Of a stretch of 64,000 nucleotides of DNA, positions 44,063 through 53,588 are shown in pieces. The stretch spans positions 81,990 through 145,989 of the forward strand of contig NZ_WPZO01000011.1 of assembly GCF_013031355.1 (NCBI RefSeq). Direction: 5' to 3'. A program made the position numbers and the translations under genes. The DNA comes from Ruegeria arenilitoris. Lineage in GTDB: Bacteria > Pseudomonadota > Alphaproteobacteria > Rhodobacterales > Rhodobacteraceae. The notes beneath the pieces were generated by a model. That model saw only the letters and a program-made list of their open reading frames with translations. It made no database searches and was not told the DNA's origin. How positions within the stretch are numbered: the stretch's first letter is position 1; every line of letters starts with the position of its first letter.

Positions 44063-45040
44063 ATGACTACAGGCACACCTGCGGCAGGTCCAGACGATTT
44101 CTTTGTATGCGATTTTTTTGCGGCCAGTCCGAAACACGATCTGGCATCGCTGGAGCATCCGCTCTTTTCATTGGCGACGCGCCCCGACCGACGCATTCTG
44201 AATTACACCCACAATGATGTGGCGGTGACCGTGACGCCCTCGGTCAAGGGGCGTGCCACGATCTTTGATGCCGACATCCTGATCTTCTGCATCAGCCAGT
44301 TGATGGCGGCGCTGAACGCGGGCCGTGTGGTGTCGCGGCAGCTTACGCTGACGGCGCATGATTTGCTGTTGGCGACAGGCCGCGAAACCAGCGGAGATGC
44401 CTACCGCCGTCTGAAGGAGGCTTTCGAGCGGCTTGCCGGGACACGCATCACCACCAATATCGTCACCGGAGAGCGCGAGATCACGACCGGCTTTGGCCTG
44501 ATCGAACGCTGGGAGATTGTGCGCAAAACCCGGGCAGGGCGGATGGTTTCGGTCAGCGTAACCCTTTCGGAATGGATTTACCGCGCGGTGATGGCCCGTT
44601 CGGTTCTGACCCTTAACAGAGGCTATTTCGAGCTGCGCAAACCGTTGGAGCGACGGCTCTATGCGTTGGCGCGCAAACACTGCGGGCAACAAGCGAGCTG
44701 GCGTGTGTCGGTGGAGGTGCTGTTGAAGAAATCAGGTTCCGCCTCGCCCCGCCGCGTTTTTCGAGCCATGCTGCGCGACATCATGGCCCGTGATAGCCTG
44801 CCTGAGTACCAGTTTAGGGAGGAGCCAGGAGACATTATCGCCGTCACGCGTCGCGACATAGTGGTGGACGAAGTTGCGGGGCTCGCGCTTGCGCCGGAGA
44901 CGCTCGACGAAGCCCGAAGGCTAGCGCCAGGCGCTGATGTCTATGCGTTGGAGGCGGAATGGCGGCGTTTTGCTGCACGTCGTCCACCAAAAAAAGCTGA
45001 TGCAGCCTTCTTAGGTTGGTTGCGTAAAAAGGCTATGTAG
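44063..45040 (+). CDS. repA: Replication initiator protein A (RPA/RepA-I type)
   Basis: A 325-residue plasmid initiator of the RPA family found in Rhodobacteraceae RepA-type plasmids. Readable blocks are DFFVCDFFAASPKHDLASLE, HPLFSLATRPDRRILNYTHN, ATIFDADILIFCISQLMAAL, RLKEAFERLAGTRITTNIVT and ELRKPLERRLYALARKHCG, spanning the tandem winged-helix core. GGAGAGG precedes the ATG. Upstream lie three iterons and a DnaA box; parA is divergent. Plasmids of this type often carry exopolysaccharide and attachment genes, as seen next to it here. It probably gives the molecule a second, independent means of starting replication. Confidence 0.9.
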   Translation: MTTGTPAAGPDDFFVCDFFAASPKHDLASLEHPLFSLATRPDRRILNYTHNDVAVTVTPSVKGRATIFDADILIFCISQLMAALNAGRVVSRQLTLTAHDLLLATGRETSGDAYRRLKEAFERLAGTRITTNIVTGEREITTGFGLIERWEIVRKTRAGRMVSVSVTLSEWIYRAVMARSVLTLNRGYFELRKPLERRLYALARKHCGQQASWRVSVEVLLKKSGSASPRRVFRAMLRDIMARDSLPEYQFREEPGDIIAVTRRDIVVDEVAGLALAPETLDEARRLAPGADVYALEAEWRRFAARRPPKKADAAFLGWLRKKAM

Positions 45041-45257
45041 TCGCAGCTGGGCTACTTTTGGCGCTCTCTTCACTTGTGATCAGTCTACCTGTTGCTTGTG
45101 AGAACTGATGGCCCTGAAGGCTGCTCATCCCGGACTGCAGTGTTCTGACAAAGGGTTTGCTGGCGCATCTAAATGTTTAGCTGCGGACAGCAGGCCTTGG
45201 ATGACATTTATACAAGGTCTGAGTGATGGGCTGATCCGACATCCGTCCTAGGATCGC

Positions 45258-45350
45258 ATGAAAATACTTGCTGCTACACACGTCGGTTCCGTAGGGCAAT
45301 TTAAGTGCGCACAGGTAATCTGGCAGAAAATGTCGGGGCACGTTTGTTGA
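45258..45350 (+). pseudogene. Possible truncated gene start (glycosyltransferase-like?)
   Basis: A 30-codon frame, MKILAATHVGSVGQFKCAQV then IWQKMSGHVC and stop, looks like the first strand-loop-helix of a Rossmann-type glycosyltransferase. It ends abruptly in the gap between the initiator and the O-antigen-ligase-like gene (45041-45362), which otherwise shows nothing. It may mark a deletion scar at the junction of the replication and polysaccharide regions. Confidence 0.3.
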
Positions 45351-45362
45351 CGTAACTGGCTT

Positions 45363-46781
45363 TCAACGCACTATACTTTCCGTGATTTTTTTCCCCGCCA
45401 AACTTCGGTGCGCGAGGCCCGTGCCGCTCGCCAGGTTTCCGCTATGTACACCTCTGTCCAATAGCCTAAAGCGATCAAGTGACGCCACCAAGGCCACGAC
45501 GAAGAATAAGAGCATTGCTCCTCTGGAATGAGAAATCGCTCCGTGTGCAGAGGCGAGCCATGGAATAATGCCGACAACGACTAGAAATAATGCTTGTGCA
45601 AATGCTCGTGAGAGTGTGCCTCTCTTCGATTTGGTCATGGTAGCTGTGAAGAACAAGATCTGACAAATTAACACTGTATAAAGTAAAGCTGCAATCATCC
45701 CGTATGAGTAATAGGCTATTGAAAATACAGAATGTGTGGCTTTTCCCCTTTGCTGCGAAGCAATTGGGCTGTTTGCATATCTTATCGTAACGCCTTCGCC
45801 TAGGAATAAAAATCTTGGATGCTCGATGACGTGTTCGAAGGGCTCAGTGTATGAGTACAACCTTTCATGTTCTCCAACGCCAGCAAGCTCAGAATTAAAT
45901 GTGGCAGTGGTACGGTTAACAAGCCTGTCGAAAAAGAAGAGGCTAGATCCGACTCCGATTGAAAAAATAACGATGGCAAAAATGGCAGCAGGGAAAAGAA
46001 TTCCACGTCTTACATGGTTTAAGCCCCACAGAAGACCGACGAGTATAATCAAAATTGAGCCAGCAATTGCACCGCGGGAATAACTCATCAGCACAGCAAA
46101 CGGGGCCATCAGACAGCTGAGCATTGCAATACCGCGCATCACCCCAATTTTTCCGGGCCACCGCAAAAGCAATGCGGTTAGGGGCCAGCAAACATTTACA
46201 AACGCCGCACTAAGAATAGACACTCCAACGAGAGACTGCCCGCGAACGCCTACGTCTCTTGCACTTCCAAACTTGTCAACAACTCCTCTCCAATTGGGAT
46301 CAAGGAAACTATTGGACATCACCCCGTTAATAACAAAGCTACGGGTTTGCGGAAGGGAGGTCATGACCATGAGCAATGATGTGAAGAGAACGGCCAAAGC
46401 AAGAGCCTGAAGAACCAAGAGAAGATCCCAAGGCGTTCGTATGAATCGAACCGTTAAGGGAAATACAAGAAACGCAATTACGGTCCTAAAGGATTGGTAA
46501 ACTGCCTCAAAAAAATTTCCGAAGGTGATCATTCCCATCAATTCGCTAACAAGCGCGATTGGCAGTATGATGCTCAACAAAGTAGCGTAGCGTACAGTTT
46601 TTCTACATGACGGCGGAGCCCGGCGAGGCGCAATAACCACCAAGAACATAACGAAAACATCTACCAGATAAATGGGAATAGGGCCCAATCGAAAATTGGC
46701 TTTGGGTATCGTGAATAAAATCAGAACAAAAAGAACAAAGAAATAAACTCCTCTCGTGCGTTCAGATAATGATGAAGACAT
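45363..46781 (-). CDS. O-antigen ligase/polymerase-like membrane protein (Wzy/WaaL superfamily)
   Basis: A 472-residue integral membrane protein with about 11-12 hydrophobic helices. A long periplasmic loop (about 290-345) containing FLGEGVTIRYANSPIASQQR lies between late helices, as in the Wzy/WaaL superfamily. FAVLMSYSRGAIAGSILIIL matches the conserved SxSRGA-type motif. It likely joins or polymerises repeat units of the surface polysaccharide made by the neighbouring glycosyltransferases. It is transcribed toward the initiator gene. Base composition is more AT-rich than in the catabolic regions. Confidence 0.8.
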   Translation of the reverse strand: MSSSLSERTRGVYFFVLFVLILFTIPKANFRLGPIPIYLVDVFVMFLVVIAPRRAPPSCRKTVRYATLLSIILPIALVSELMGMITFGNFFEAVYQSFRTVIAFLVFPLTVRFIRTPWDLLLVLQALALAVLFTSLLMVMTSLPQTRSFVINGVMSNSFLDPNWRGVVDKFGSARDVGVRGQSLVGVSILSAAFVNVCWPLTALLLRWPGKIGVMRGIAMLSCLMAPFAVLMSYSRGAIAGSILIILVGLLWGLNHVRRGILFPAAIFAIVIFSIGVGSSLFFFDRLVNRTTATFNSELAGVGEHERLYSYTEPFEHVIEHPRFLFLGEGVTIRYANSPIASQQRGKATHSVFSIAYYSYGMIAALLYTVLICQILFFTATMTKSKRGTLSRAFAQALFLVVVGIIPWLASAHGAISHSRGAMLLFFVVALVASLDRFRLLDRGVHSGNLASGTGLAHRSLAGKKITESIVR

Positions 46782-46855
46782 CGATCAAAAACCGAAAAAT
46801 ATCCTAGATAGATTGCCCAAAGGCACCGAAACGAGCGAAGTCGTCCGATCACTCA

Positions 46856-46891
46856 GCTACTCCTCAATGTTCGGACAGTTTCCAGCTTAGG
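46856..46891. repeat. Insertion-sequence end scar, related to 54999-55034
   Basis: GCTACTCCTCAATGTTCGGA, continuing CAGTTTCCAGCTTAGG, matches 54999-55034 with only a few changes. At the second site it directly adjoins an IS3-type transposase remnant, so it is probably a shared element end. The rest of the 46782-47274 gap holds no gene I can name; a minus-strand open frame at 46864-47097 has no family features and crosses the scar. Confidence 0.5.
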
Positions 46892-47274
46892 GTCATCCCC
46901 GGTCGAAAACAACGGAAGACTCCCGTCAAACGCGACAAGCGTCGATGCAAACGCCGCAACAGAATTAAGATCATGTGCGCAAACGGACGCTGAGTGTGAA
47001 CACCCCCTATCGCGGCGGCAATGGCTCTTTGAGCTTGCTCATCTACAGCATGGGGATCAAGGTCCAGGGTGAAGGCGAGCGGAACGCGCGCAAACATGGC
47101 GGCCCCAAATCAACCTCAATTTGGTGTTCACAAACAAAAAGACCGATCTTACAGTGCGAAAAATTGGCCTCCGAAAACGGTCCGCGAACTATATCTCCAT
47201 GCATCCGGCCAACTTTTGATATGGTATGTAGTATGGTGCCGACAGTTAAACTCACACGGAGTGACATATCGATT

Positions 47275-48075
47275 ATGATTCTGAAAAAAATGAAGAGTTT
47301 TAGAAGGTTAATAAAATCAAAAGAAATTAGAAGAAGGATAAAATATTACTATTTCTCTCCTGACCTATCAAGGTTTTTAGATCGAAACGAGACCTTATTG
47401 TATCAACACCTTGCAGAGAAAAACCAGGCAAGGAAGGGTTACAATAAAGTGTTTTGTATTGGTGCGAACAAGACAGGAACCACCACCCTCGAAGCTGTGT
47501 TTCGCGAACTCGGGTTCAAAATGCCGGACCAACGGGTACAAGAGAATTTGCTGACCCACGTTTTGGTTAGTGGTCGGTATGAGGTACTTCGAAAGTTCGT
47601 TGCGAGATACGATGCCTTTCAAGACGTTCCGTTCTCACATGAGGAGCTTTACATCGCTCTAGATGCTTTATTCCCTAACAGCAAATTTGTTTTGACGCTG
47701 CGAGATCCTTCCGACTGGTACTTGAGCTTGGTCAGGTTTCACAAGCAGTATTTTGGTTTTGAGAATATAGAAGAAGCTGGACCAGATTTTTGGGAAGGGA
47801 AGAGAGGAAATTACTGGTTAGAGTCAAACAAAAGACTGGTAACTTGCGTGACTAACGGTCGTGAGACTGTGGATTGGAATCTGCTGTACGATCGCGATCA
47901 CTGCATTTCGAGATATACAGAACGCAACGATCGGATAATCAGATATTTTCGACAAAGACCGAACGATCTTTTGGCGATTGATATTACAAAGACGACGGAT
48001 ACAACAGAGATTTGCGCGTTTCTGGAGTTTGATGCCGACAAAGTCCAGAAAACCCCTCATTTGAACGCTAGCTGA
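47275..48075 (+). CDS. Sulfotransferase family protein (1)
   Basis: A 266-residue protein, most likely starting at ATG 47275 (47290 is the alternative; the longer frame upstream runs through IS scar DNA). The 5'-phosphosulfate loop IGANKTGTTTLEAVF (about 62-76) and the 3'-phosphate-binding segment VLTLRDPSDWYLSLV identify a PAPS-dependent sulfotransferase. It is one of five such genes in this region and probably decorates the polysaccharide. The 5' end of the gene is strikingly AT-rich, suggesting acquisition by transfer. Confidence 0.8.
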   Translation: MILKKMKSFRRLIKSKEIRRRIKYYYFSPDLSRFLDRNETLLYQHLAEKNQARKGYNKVFCIGANKTGTTTLEAVFRELGFKMPDQRVQENLLTHVLVSGRYEVLRKFVARYDAFQDVPFSHEELYIALDALFPNSKFVLTLRDPSDWYLSLVRFHKQYFGFENIEEAGPDFWEGKRGNYWLESNKRLVTCVTNGRETVDWNLLYDRDHCISRYTERNDRIIRYFRQRPNDLLAIDITKTTDTTEICAFLEFDADKVQKTPHLNAS

Positions 48076-48257
48076 AGTTTGGAAGGCCAAGAGTTGATTC
48101 TTGGCGGGAAATCGCTTCGAACACCAGAGCGACTGTGAAGCATTATTCAAGTGCGCGCCCTGTCTTTGAGGTGAACTAGCTCAAAAGCCAGTATTTTCTG
48201 TACATCAACGCTGGTTGCCAAGGTATGCTACGGCTTTATCAACATCACAACGCCAGT

Positions 48258-49388
48258 TCAGCGCCTCACATTAGCAAACACGTCCCCTAGTTCCACGGCG
48301 CAGTCATCCCATGAAAACAGGCCAGCGCGTGCCAGTCCCTGTGCGATTTTTACTTCTCGAAGAGACGTATCCGTGCAAATGGATTGGATGGCTTCAGCAA
48401 TCTCGATGTCATTGGCGGGATCGACCAGCAAACCCGCCTCTCCGGCTACTTCCGGCAGTGAGGACATGTTCGATGTGATCACTGGTACACCCGAAGCCAT
48501 TGCCTCCAATACCGTCAAACCGAAGCCTTCATAGAGCGACGGATGAATATAGAGCGATGCGCGCCTGTAAAGTGCGCGCAGTTGGTCGTCTCTTACATAG
48601 CCCAGCAGGTGAACGCGGTTCCGCAGGGTGCCGTCATCCAACTCCTTCAGTACGACTTCAGTTTCCCATCCATCAGCGCCAACCAGAACGAGGTGATGGT
48701 CAATCTTGTCTCTTACCTTTTTTAGGGCGCGTATGACGCCCTGCATATTCTTACGCGGACTTATCTTTCCAGCTGTCAGAATGATTGGAATATCGTCGGG
48801 CGGCAGATCAAGCCCTGCGAGACAGGCCATATCACTTGGCTCGAAGAATTCCGGCGAGACTCCTTCCTTGATCACACGAATCCGGTTGGCCACATGTGCA
48901 CCGAGATATCCCTCGACTTCGTTGGCGGTAGAGTCCGAAACGCAGATGATTGCATCGGCCCGTGCTTCGGCTTGCCTCAAGCTCCTCTCCATGATCCAAG
49001 GCTTGTTGTTGGAGAAATACTCGGGATGTGTAAGCGGCCCGAGATCATGTACAGTTACGACATAAGGCTTTCGCGTGGACACTGCATATCCAAGTGAAAC
49101 TGCATGCACCACGTCTACAGTGCCACCAATCAGTCGCTCCAGTGTTGGAATATCGAGGAAATGCCAAGCCAAGGGTGTCAGCCTTCGCCCTAGTTTGACT
49201 AACTCAAGCCCTGTGTCCCTCTGCAGCGCAGACAGTCTCTCAGGGGGCAGGGAGGACCAAGCCGCTACGGGCCGAATGGAAAGATCATCACATTTGCGCA
49301 AACCCTTATATATTTCATGAGCATAGCGCGCGATTCCGTGGCCCTCAGCACTAGCAAACTGGTTGGAAAAATACGCAACATTTAGCAC
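48258..49388 (-). CDS. Glycosyltransferase family 4
   Basis: A 376-residue GT-B glycosyltransferase if started at GTG 49388, which follows AGGATC and begins LNVAYFSNQFASAEGHGIAR; an upstream GTG at 49448 would overlap the preceding gene by 49 nt. The C-terminal GT4 signature is complete: ILTAGKISPRKNMQGVIRAL, LYIHPSLYEGFGLTVLEAMA and GVPVITSNMSSLPEVAGEAG. It would add a sugar from a nucleotide donor with retention. It follows a GT2 gene in a minus-strand operon of glycosyl- and sulfotransferases. Confidence 0.9.
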   Translation of the reverse strand: MLNVAYFSNQFASAEGHGIARYAHEIYKGLRKCDDLSIRPVAAWSSLPPERLSALQRDTGLELVKLGRRLTPLAWHFLDIPTLERLIGGTVDVVHAVSLGYAVSTRKPYVVTVHDLGPLTHPEYFSNNKPWIMERSLRQAEARADAIICVSDSTANEVEGYLGAHVANRIRVIKEGVSPEFFEPSDMACLAGLDLPPDDIPIILTAGKISPRKNMQGVIRALKKVRDKIDHHLVLVGADGWETEVVLKELDDGTLRNRVHLLGYVRDDQLRALYRRASLYIHPSLYEGFGLTVLEAMASGVPVITSNMSSLPEVAGEAGLLVDPANDIEIAEAIQSICTDTSLREVKIAQGLARAGLFSWDDCAVELGDVFANVRR

Positions 49389-49399
49389 TAAATTTGATC

Positions 49400-50383
49400 C
49401 TAATGGCTTTTGATCGACAGAAAGGTCCGACCGAAGATACGGTTCCACCCGACATGAAGACGCTTTCGAAGACCTGCTGGCAAGAAAATCCCCAAAAGAG
49501 CTGCATAACTATCAGGTTCAAGCGGCCATGTCAGAATTGAGCGCATGTGATATCCAACGGCCTGAACCGGTGCATCCATATGATGATAATGCACGCGGCC
49601 TGCACGCCTGTAGTAGGATGCCAGAGCGGCTTGGCGGATACGAAATGACTTAGTCGCGCGCAGAGATGCATATTTTGCCAAAATTGTTTTGTAAGCTTTG
49701 AGTTCTCGTGTGGGATCCGTGATCGTGCGCGGCCCGTCGTGACTGCGCAAATCTGTCAAAGCTTCTGGAGTAGCCCCAATTTTAAAATCCTTGGCTATTC
49801 GGATCCACATGTCCCAGTCTTGGCGGGCTTGCAGGCTGGTATCAAAACAGCCAGCCGTTTTGAACACGTCTCGGCGTATAACGTAACAAGACGTCGGTGC
49901 CGTCACATCGGACACCAACAGAGCATCTAAAAGATCACCGTGCGGATAGGAGCGTACGGGCACCTCGGCAGGGTCGTCCGATCCAATAGCAACTTCACGG
50001 ACACCACAATAAACAGCGCCAAATGCCGGATTGGATTTCAACACTGCAATTTGCTTTTCAAGCTTTTCGACTGCCCAGACATCGTCACTGTCCAAAAAGG
50101 CGATCACATCGCCTTTCGCTTCCTCAATCCCATGGTTGCGCGCAACATTCCCACCCGCATTTTCCTGTCGGACATAAGTAACCGAGATGCCTTGCCCTGC
50201 TTTCTCGCCCCAGGATTTAACAACGCTTTCGGTATCGTCGGTTGAGCCATCGTCCACTACGATAATCTCGTCGACAGCGTGAGACTGCGCCGCAACGCTA
50301 TCCAATGCATCAGTGATCAAATGCGCCCGGTTATAGGTCGGGATAACCACAGAGATACTCGAGGGGCTTGCGACTTCCATCAC
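49400..50383 (-). CDS. Glycosyltransferase family 2
   Basis: A 327-residue GT-A enzyme. Its N-terminus has SVVIPTYNRAHLITDALDSV and EIIVVDDGSTDDTE, and the metal-binding DSD motif is in VIAFLDSDDVW, with a QARQDWDMWIRIA acceptor-side motif. The start overlaps the stop of the preceding GT2 gene by one nucleotide (50383), so the genes are translated together. It is likely inverting and acts on a lipid-linked sugar in surface polysaccharide assembly. Confidence 0.9.
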   Translation of the reverse strand: MMEVASPSSISVVIPTYNRAHLITDALDSVAAQSHAVDEIIVVDDGSTDDTESVVKSWGEKAGQGISVTYVRQENAGGNVARNHGIEEAKGDVIAFLDSDDVWAVEKLEKQIAVLKSNPAFGAVYCGVREVAIGSDDPAEVPVRSYPHGDLLDALLVSDVTAPTSCYVIRRDVFKTAGCFDTSLQARQDWDMWIRIAKDFKIGATPEALTDLRSHDGPRTITDPTRELKAYKTILAKYASLRATKSFRIRQAALASYYRRAGRVHYHHMDAPVQAVGYHMRSILTWPLEPDSYAALLGIFLPAGLRKRLHVGWNRIFGRTFLSIKSH

Positions 50384-51237
50384 TACTCACCCCTTTGGGG
50401 CAGGCTCACAGCAGACCAGCTTTTCTTGAGATCCACATCCAGCTGAGAACGATCAATGTGGTTCTGTCGGTCCCATACGAGCGCGTTAGCACGGAAAATA
50501 GCTGTTGCCGAATGGGCCGCCGAAATGAAACCGGGTATGCCGTCCAGGAACCCGCGTTTGAAGACATACTTGCGAATGAATTCCGCGACTGGGCGCCCCA
50601 CAATATCGATCCATGTCACGGGACGCTTCCGGCCTTCGACGCCCGTAGCAATCTCCTCCAGATATGTTGCGCTTTTGCGGAGGCGCTTTTCGAAGTTATC
50701 TTCGTTGAAATGGATCATCAGCCCGTGAAGCTGGCCGATCCGCTCAGGCGGCGCGTCCATCAGACAATCCTCGTGGAACATACCACCGAAGCGGAACTTG
50801 TCCCGTCGTGCCAGATGGACCAGGTTCCAGTCCCGCCAACCGCCCCCTTTCATAGGGCGGTGCATGAAGTAGTTCAGCCGTCGATAACGATAGCCGTCCT
50901 TTTCGGCGTTGGTGATGCCTTCAAGGATTTCAGCGGCCAGTTCTGGGCTGACGCGCTCATCAATATCCATGTGCAAGAGCCAATCACTTTTGGCTGCGTC
51001 AATCCCCTTGTTGCGCTGGTGGCTGAAATACTCACCTTCGACGCGCGGGCTTTTGAGGAATTTCACCTTATCGCCATAGGCCAGCACCATCTCCTCAGTG
51101 CGGTCTGTTGATCCGTCATCTACAATCACAATCTCATCGACCCAGGAGGCGAGGTTCTCTAGAAACCCCCCGATATCCCGTTCTTCGTTGTAAGAGATTG
51201 AGACGACTCCGAGGCTCGGACGCGGCATGTTGGTCAC
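50383..51237 (-). CDS. Glycosyltransferase family 2, WaaE/KdtX-like
   Basis: A 284-residue GT2 protein. It opens with LGVVSISYNEERDIGGFLEN and EIVIVDDGSTDRTEEM, and the metal site is in DWLLHMDIDERVSP. The layout (short protein, RNKGIDAAKSDW, GGMFHEDCLMDAP) resembles WaaE/KdtX-type core transferases. It overlaps the sulfotransferase gene upstream by 4 nt and the second GT2 gene downstream by 1 nt. Confidence 0.88.
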   Translation of the reverse strand: MTNMPRPSLGVVSISYNEERDIGGFLENLASWVDEIVIVDDGSTDRTEEMVLAYGDKVKFLKSPRVEGEYFSHQRNKGIDAAKSDWLLHMDIDERVSPELAAEILEGITNAEKDGYRYRRLNYFMHRPMKGGGWRDWNLVHLARRDKFRFGGMFHEDCLMDAPPERIGQLHGLMIHFNEDNFEKRLRKSATYLEEIATGVEGRKRPVTWIDIVGRPVAEFIRKYVFKRGFLDGIPGFISAAHSATAIFRANALVWDRQNHIDRSQLDVDLKKSWSAVSLPQRGE

Positions 51238-52172
51238 TTCCTTGTCGTACGTGCGGTTTTTAGCTTGAGATACACGGGGCGGACCACCCGGTCGCGTAAG
51301 CGGATGACTTGCTTTTTAGCGCGTGTCTTGAAGTCTGGACGCATCGCGGCAAGTTTCTCTGCTGTCGGTTTGTGTGGGTTGATCAGTTCCGAATCCTGAT
51401 ACCCAAAGGCTTTGGCAATCTGTTTGACCGAGGGGTCAAGTTGCAGCGTGTAGTTCTCATTCGCCATCCATTTCTCTTTTGAAGAAGTATGCACCGAAGC
51501 ACCAATTTGCTCCTCGTATTCCACGCCAATGAATTCACACAGATCAGCCAAGCCCTGTTTCGGGTCGGAAATTATGTCTTCATAGCGTACCAGCCTGAAC
51601 ATGTCTGGCGGCAACATGGATTGGATGCTTAAGAGGTTGCGCTGGATGTTGAGCCAGCCGAACTGGCGTTGCTCGGCTTCAGTCGAAAAGAGCTCATGGG
51701 CGGAGTACTGCACGGCCAACGGATTGCGTATGAGGCCAATGATTTTCACCTCCATCTCTGTGCGGCGCGTCCATTCCAGAAGCAGGCTAAGAGCGCACCA
51801 TTCCGCGAGAATCTGCGGTGATTTCTCAAAGAAGACCGGTTGAGCAAAGGTTTTGCACAGAGCTTCCCACCCTCCAAAGATCAATTCCTCATCGTTTTCC
51901 GGGGGCTCATAATCAGGCATGTTTCCCTTGAGCGTGTCGATGAGATAGGTGCGCGCATTCTCCCGCGTACCGTAGCCTGCATATTGCCGAAACCCGGAAT
52001 AGAGCGAATTGGGCCGGTTTAGGACCACAGATGCTTTGAGCCAGTGATGAGTCTCGAAATAGGTATGGGATGAATAATCAACATGTCGAATGCCGGAGTG
52101 ATTGCAAAGCTCTTCCTGCAGCATTGTCGAGCCCGAGCGTTTGTCAGACAACAAAATGACGACCTTAGGCAT
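51234..52172 (-). CDS. Sulfotransferase family protein (2)
   Basis: A 312-residue sulfotransferase. The N-terminal PAPS loop reads VVILLSDKRSGSTMLQEEL, the 3'-phosphate site IIGLIRNPLAVQYSAHELF, and RYEDIISDPKQGLADLCEFI is the usual C-terminal segment. It overlaps the WaaE-like GT2 gene by 4 nt, so sulfation and glycosyl transfer appear directly coupled in one operon. This favours a carbohydrate acceptor. The 189-bp gap before the next gene holds nothing I recognise. Confidence 0.85.
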   Translation of the reverse strand: MPKVVILLSDKRSGSTMLQEELCNHSGIRHVDYSSHTYFETHHWLKASVVLNRPNSLYSGFRQYAGYGTRENARTYLIDTLKGNMPDYEPPENDEELIFGGWEALCKTFAQPVFFEKSPQILAEWCALSLLLEWTRRTEMEVKIIGLIRNPLAVQYSAHELFSTEAEQRQFGWLNIQRNLLSIQSMLPPDMFRLVRYEDIISDPKQGLADLCEFIGVEYEEQIGASVHTSSKEKWMANENYTLQLDPSVKQIAKAFGYQDSELINPHKPTAEKLAAMRPDFKTRAKKQVIRLRDRVVRPVYLKLKTARTTRK

Positions 52173-52361
52173 GTTGTGCCTCCTTGAACTGCCTGTTGCT
52201 CAAATGGATCGGGAGATGCCCAAGGTGGCTCCACAACCCCATACTAAGTAAAACATCGGGCCCTCTGTGGGCAAAACCATATTGTGGGGCATGGCTGTTT
52301 CGCATTTCTGTATTGCGACCGTTGCGATGACCAAAGCTGTTTATGAAACATATAACCCAGA

Positions 52362-53588
52362 TCATCTGAATTTCCGCATAAGGGCCTTCAGTCCAACCGG
52401 AATGCGGTGCCGCCAATAGCCGGGAAAATTGGGATCGGGTTGGAACGCGTTCCAGGAGCGGGGAGGGTAGTTCGGTGGGGGTTCGGCCATCATATCGCGG
52501 AGCAGGGCGGCATAGGCATCGGCAGCGACTTCGTCAGTGAACCGCTCGCGGGCTTCAGCCGCTACGGTCCGGCTGAGGGCCGCAAGTTTCGTGCGATCCT
52601 CATGCAAAGCGGCTATGGCAGATGCAAAGCCTTCAGCATCGCCCAGTGTCTCGATGAACCCCGTGCGTCCAGCCTCAACAAGAAAATCAGTGATGCCTGG
52701 GATCAAGCCGCAAACGGGCACGCATCCGGCCATCATTGCTTCCAAAAGAGCATTCGGACAGCCTTCGAAATGGGACGTGAAGACATAGACATCTGTCTGC
52801 CCCAGAAATTGTGGAACCTCCGACGGAGTGAACGCTCCCATGAACTCCACTCGGCCCTCAGCCAGGTGGGGGGCCATAGCCTCTTCCATCCGCGCGCGGT
52901 CTACACCTTTGCCTGCGATCCGCAACCGAAATGGCACACCTCGGGTGTGGAGTGCGTCCACAATCGCGGGCAGGTACATCACGCCTTTCTGATTGTGCTC
53001 AAGACGCCCCAGAAATCCCAATTCCAGCCTTGCGCCAGTGCCGCGCTCTTTTTGCGCCGCAGCTTCAAACTTGGCGGCATCGATTCCGTTGGGGATGAGC
53101 ACAACTTTTTCCGGATCCGCCTCGTAGTCAGCCACCAGGTCATCGCGAAGCCGTGGGGTCAACGCGATGATCCGGGCCAACCGCTCCCGGCCTGACATCG
53201 TGATGCGGTAGCCGTGATCAAATGCGTTAGCGCAGCGCGACAGAACCCGTATGTGGGCAGGTAGATGGGGGATCGCCGACAATATGCCTTCGGAATTGAT
53301 CGCCATGACACAGTCTATATCGTTGTCAGCGCACCATTTGGTGAAAACACGCGCTTGGTCTTTCATACTCAGAGACGTAGCGGCCAATTGGACACAGCCG
53401 TCGTCCACATAGGCGTCCTCCCAGAGACGCGCCTGCGGCTTTCCGAGAGTAACGCAGTAGATCGAGATGCCCCGGGCTGCGAGAGCGGGCCGGATATTGC
53501 GATAAAACGTAAAGGTGCCGCCGTCTTTGGGCACGGACCCGAAGGCGACCTTGATCGGTTTTTGCAGATACTCGGGTGCGGTAATCAT
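52362..53588 (-). CDS. Glycosyltransferase family 4
   Basis: A 408-residue GT-B enzyme started at ATG 53588, which overlaps the upstream stop as ATGA; the longer frame to 53720 lies inside that gene. The C-terminal donor domain is clear: LGFLGRLEHNQKGVMYLPAI, VYVFTSHFEGCPNALLEAMM and GCVPVCGLIPGITDFLVEAG. The N-terminal acceptor half begins KPIKVAFGSVPKDGGTFTFY. It is coupled to another GT4 gene and belongs to the polysaccharide assembly set. Confidence 0.9.
   Translation of the reverse strand: MITAPEYLQKPIKVAFGSVPKDGGTFTFYRNIRPALAARGISIYCVTLGKPQARLWEDAYVDDGCVQLAATSLSMKDQARVFTKWCADNDIDCVMAINSEGILSAIPHLPAHIRVLSRCANAFDHGYRITMSGRERLARIIALTPRLRDDLVADYEADPEKVVLIPNGIDAAKFEAAAQKERGTGARLELGFLGRLEHNQKGVMYLPAIVDALHTRGVPFRLRIAGKGVDRARMEEAMAPHLAEGRVEFMGAFTPSEVPQFLGQTDVYVFTSHFEGCPNALLEAMMAGCVPVCGLIPGITDFLVEAGRTGFIETLGDAEGFASAIAALHEDRTKLAALSRTVAAEARERFTDEVAADAYAALLRDMMAEPPPNYPPRSWNAFQPDPNFPGYWRHRIPVGLKALMRKFR

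Noticed and set aside
46864..47097. Small minus-strand protein gene
   Set aside because: Overlaps an insertion-sequence scar and shows no family features.
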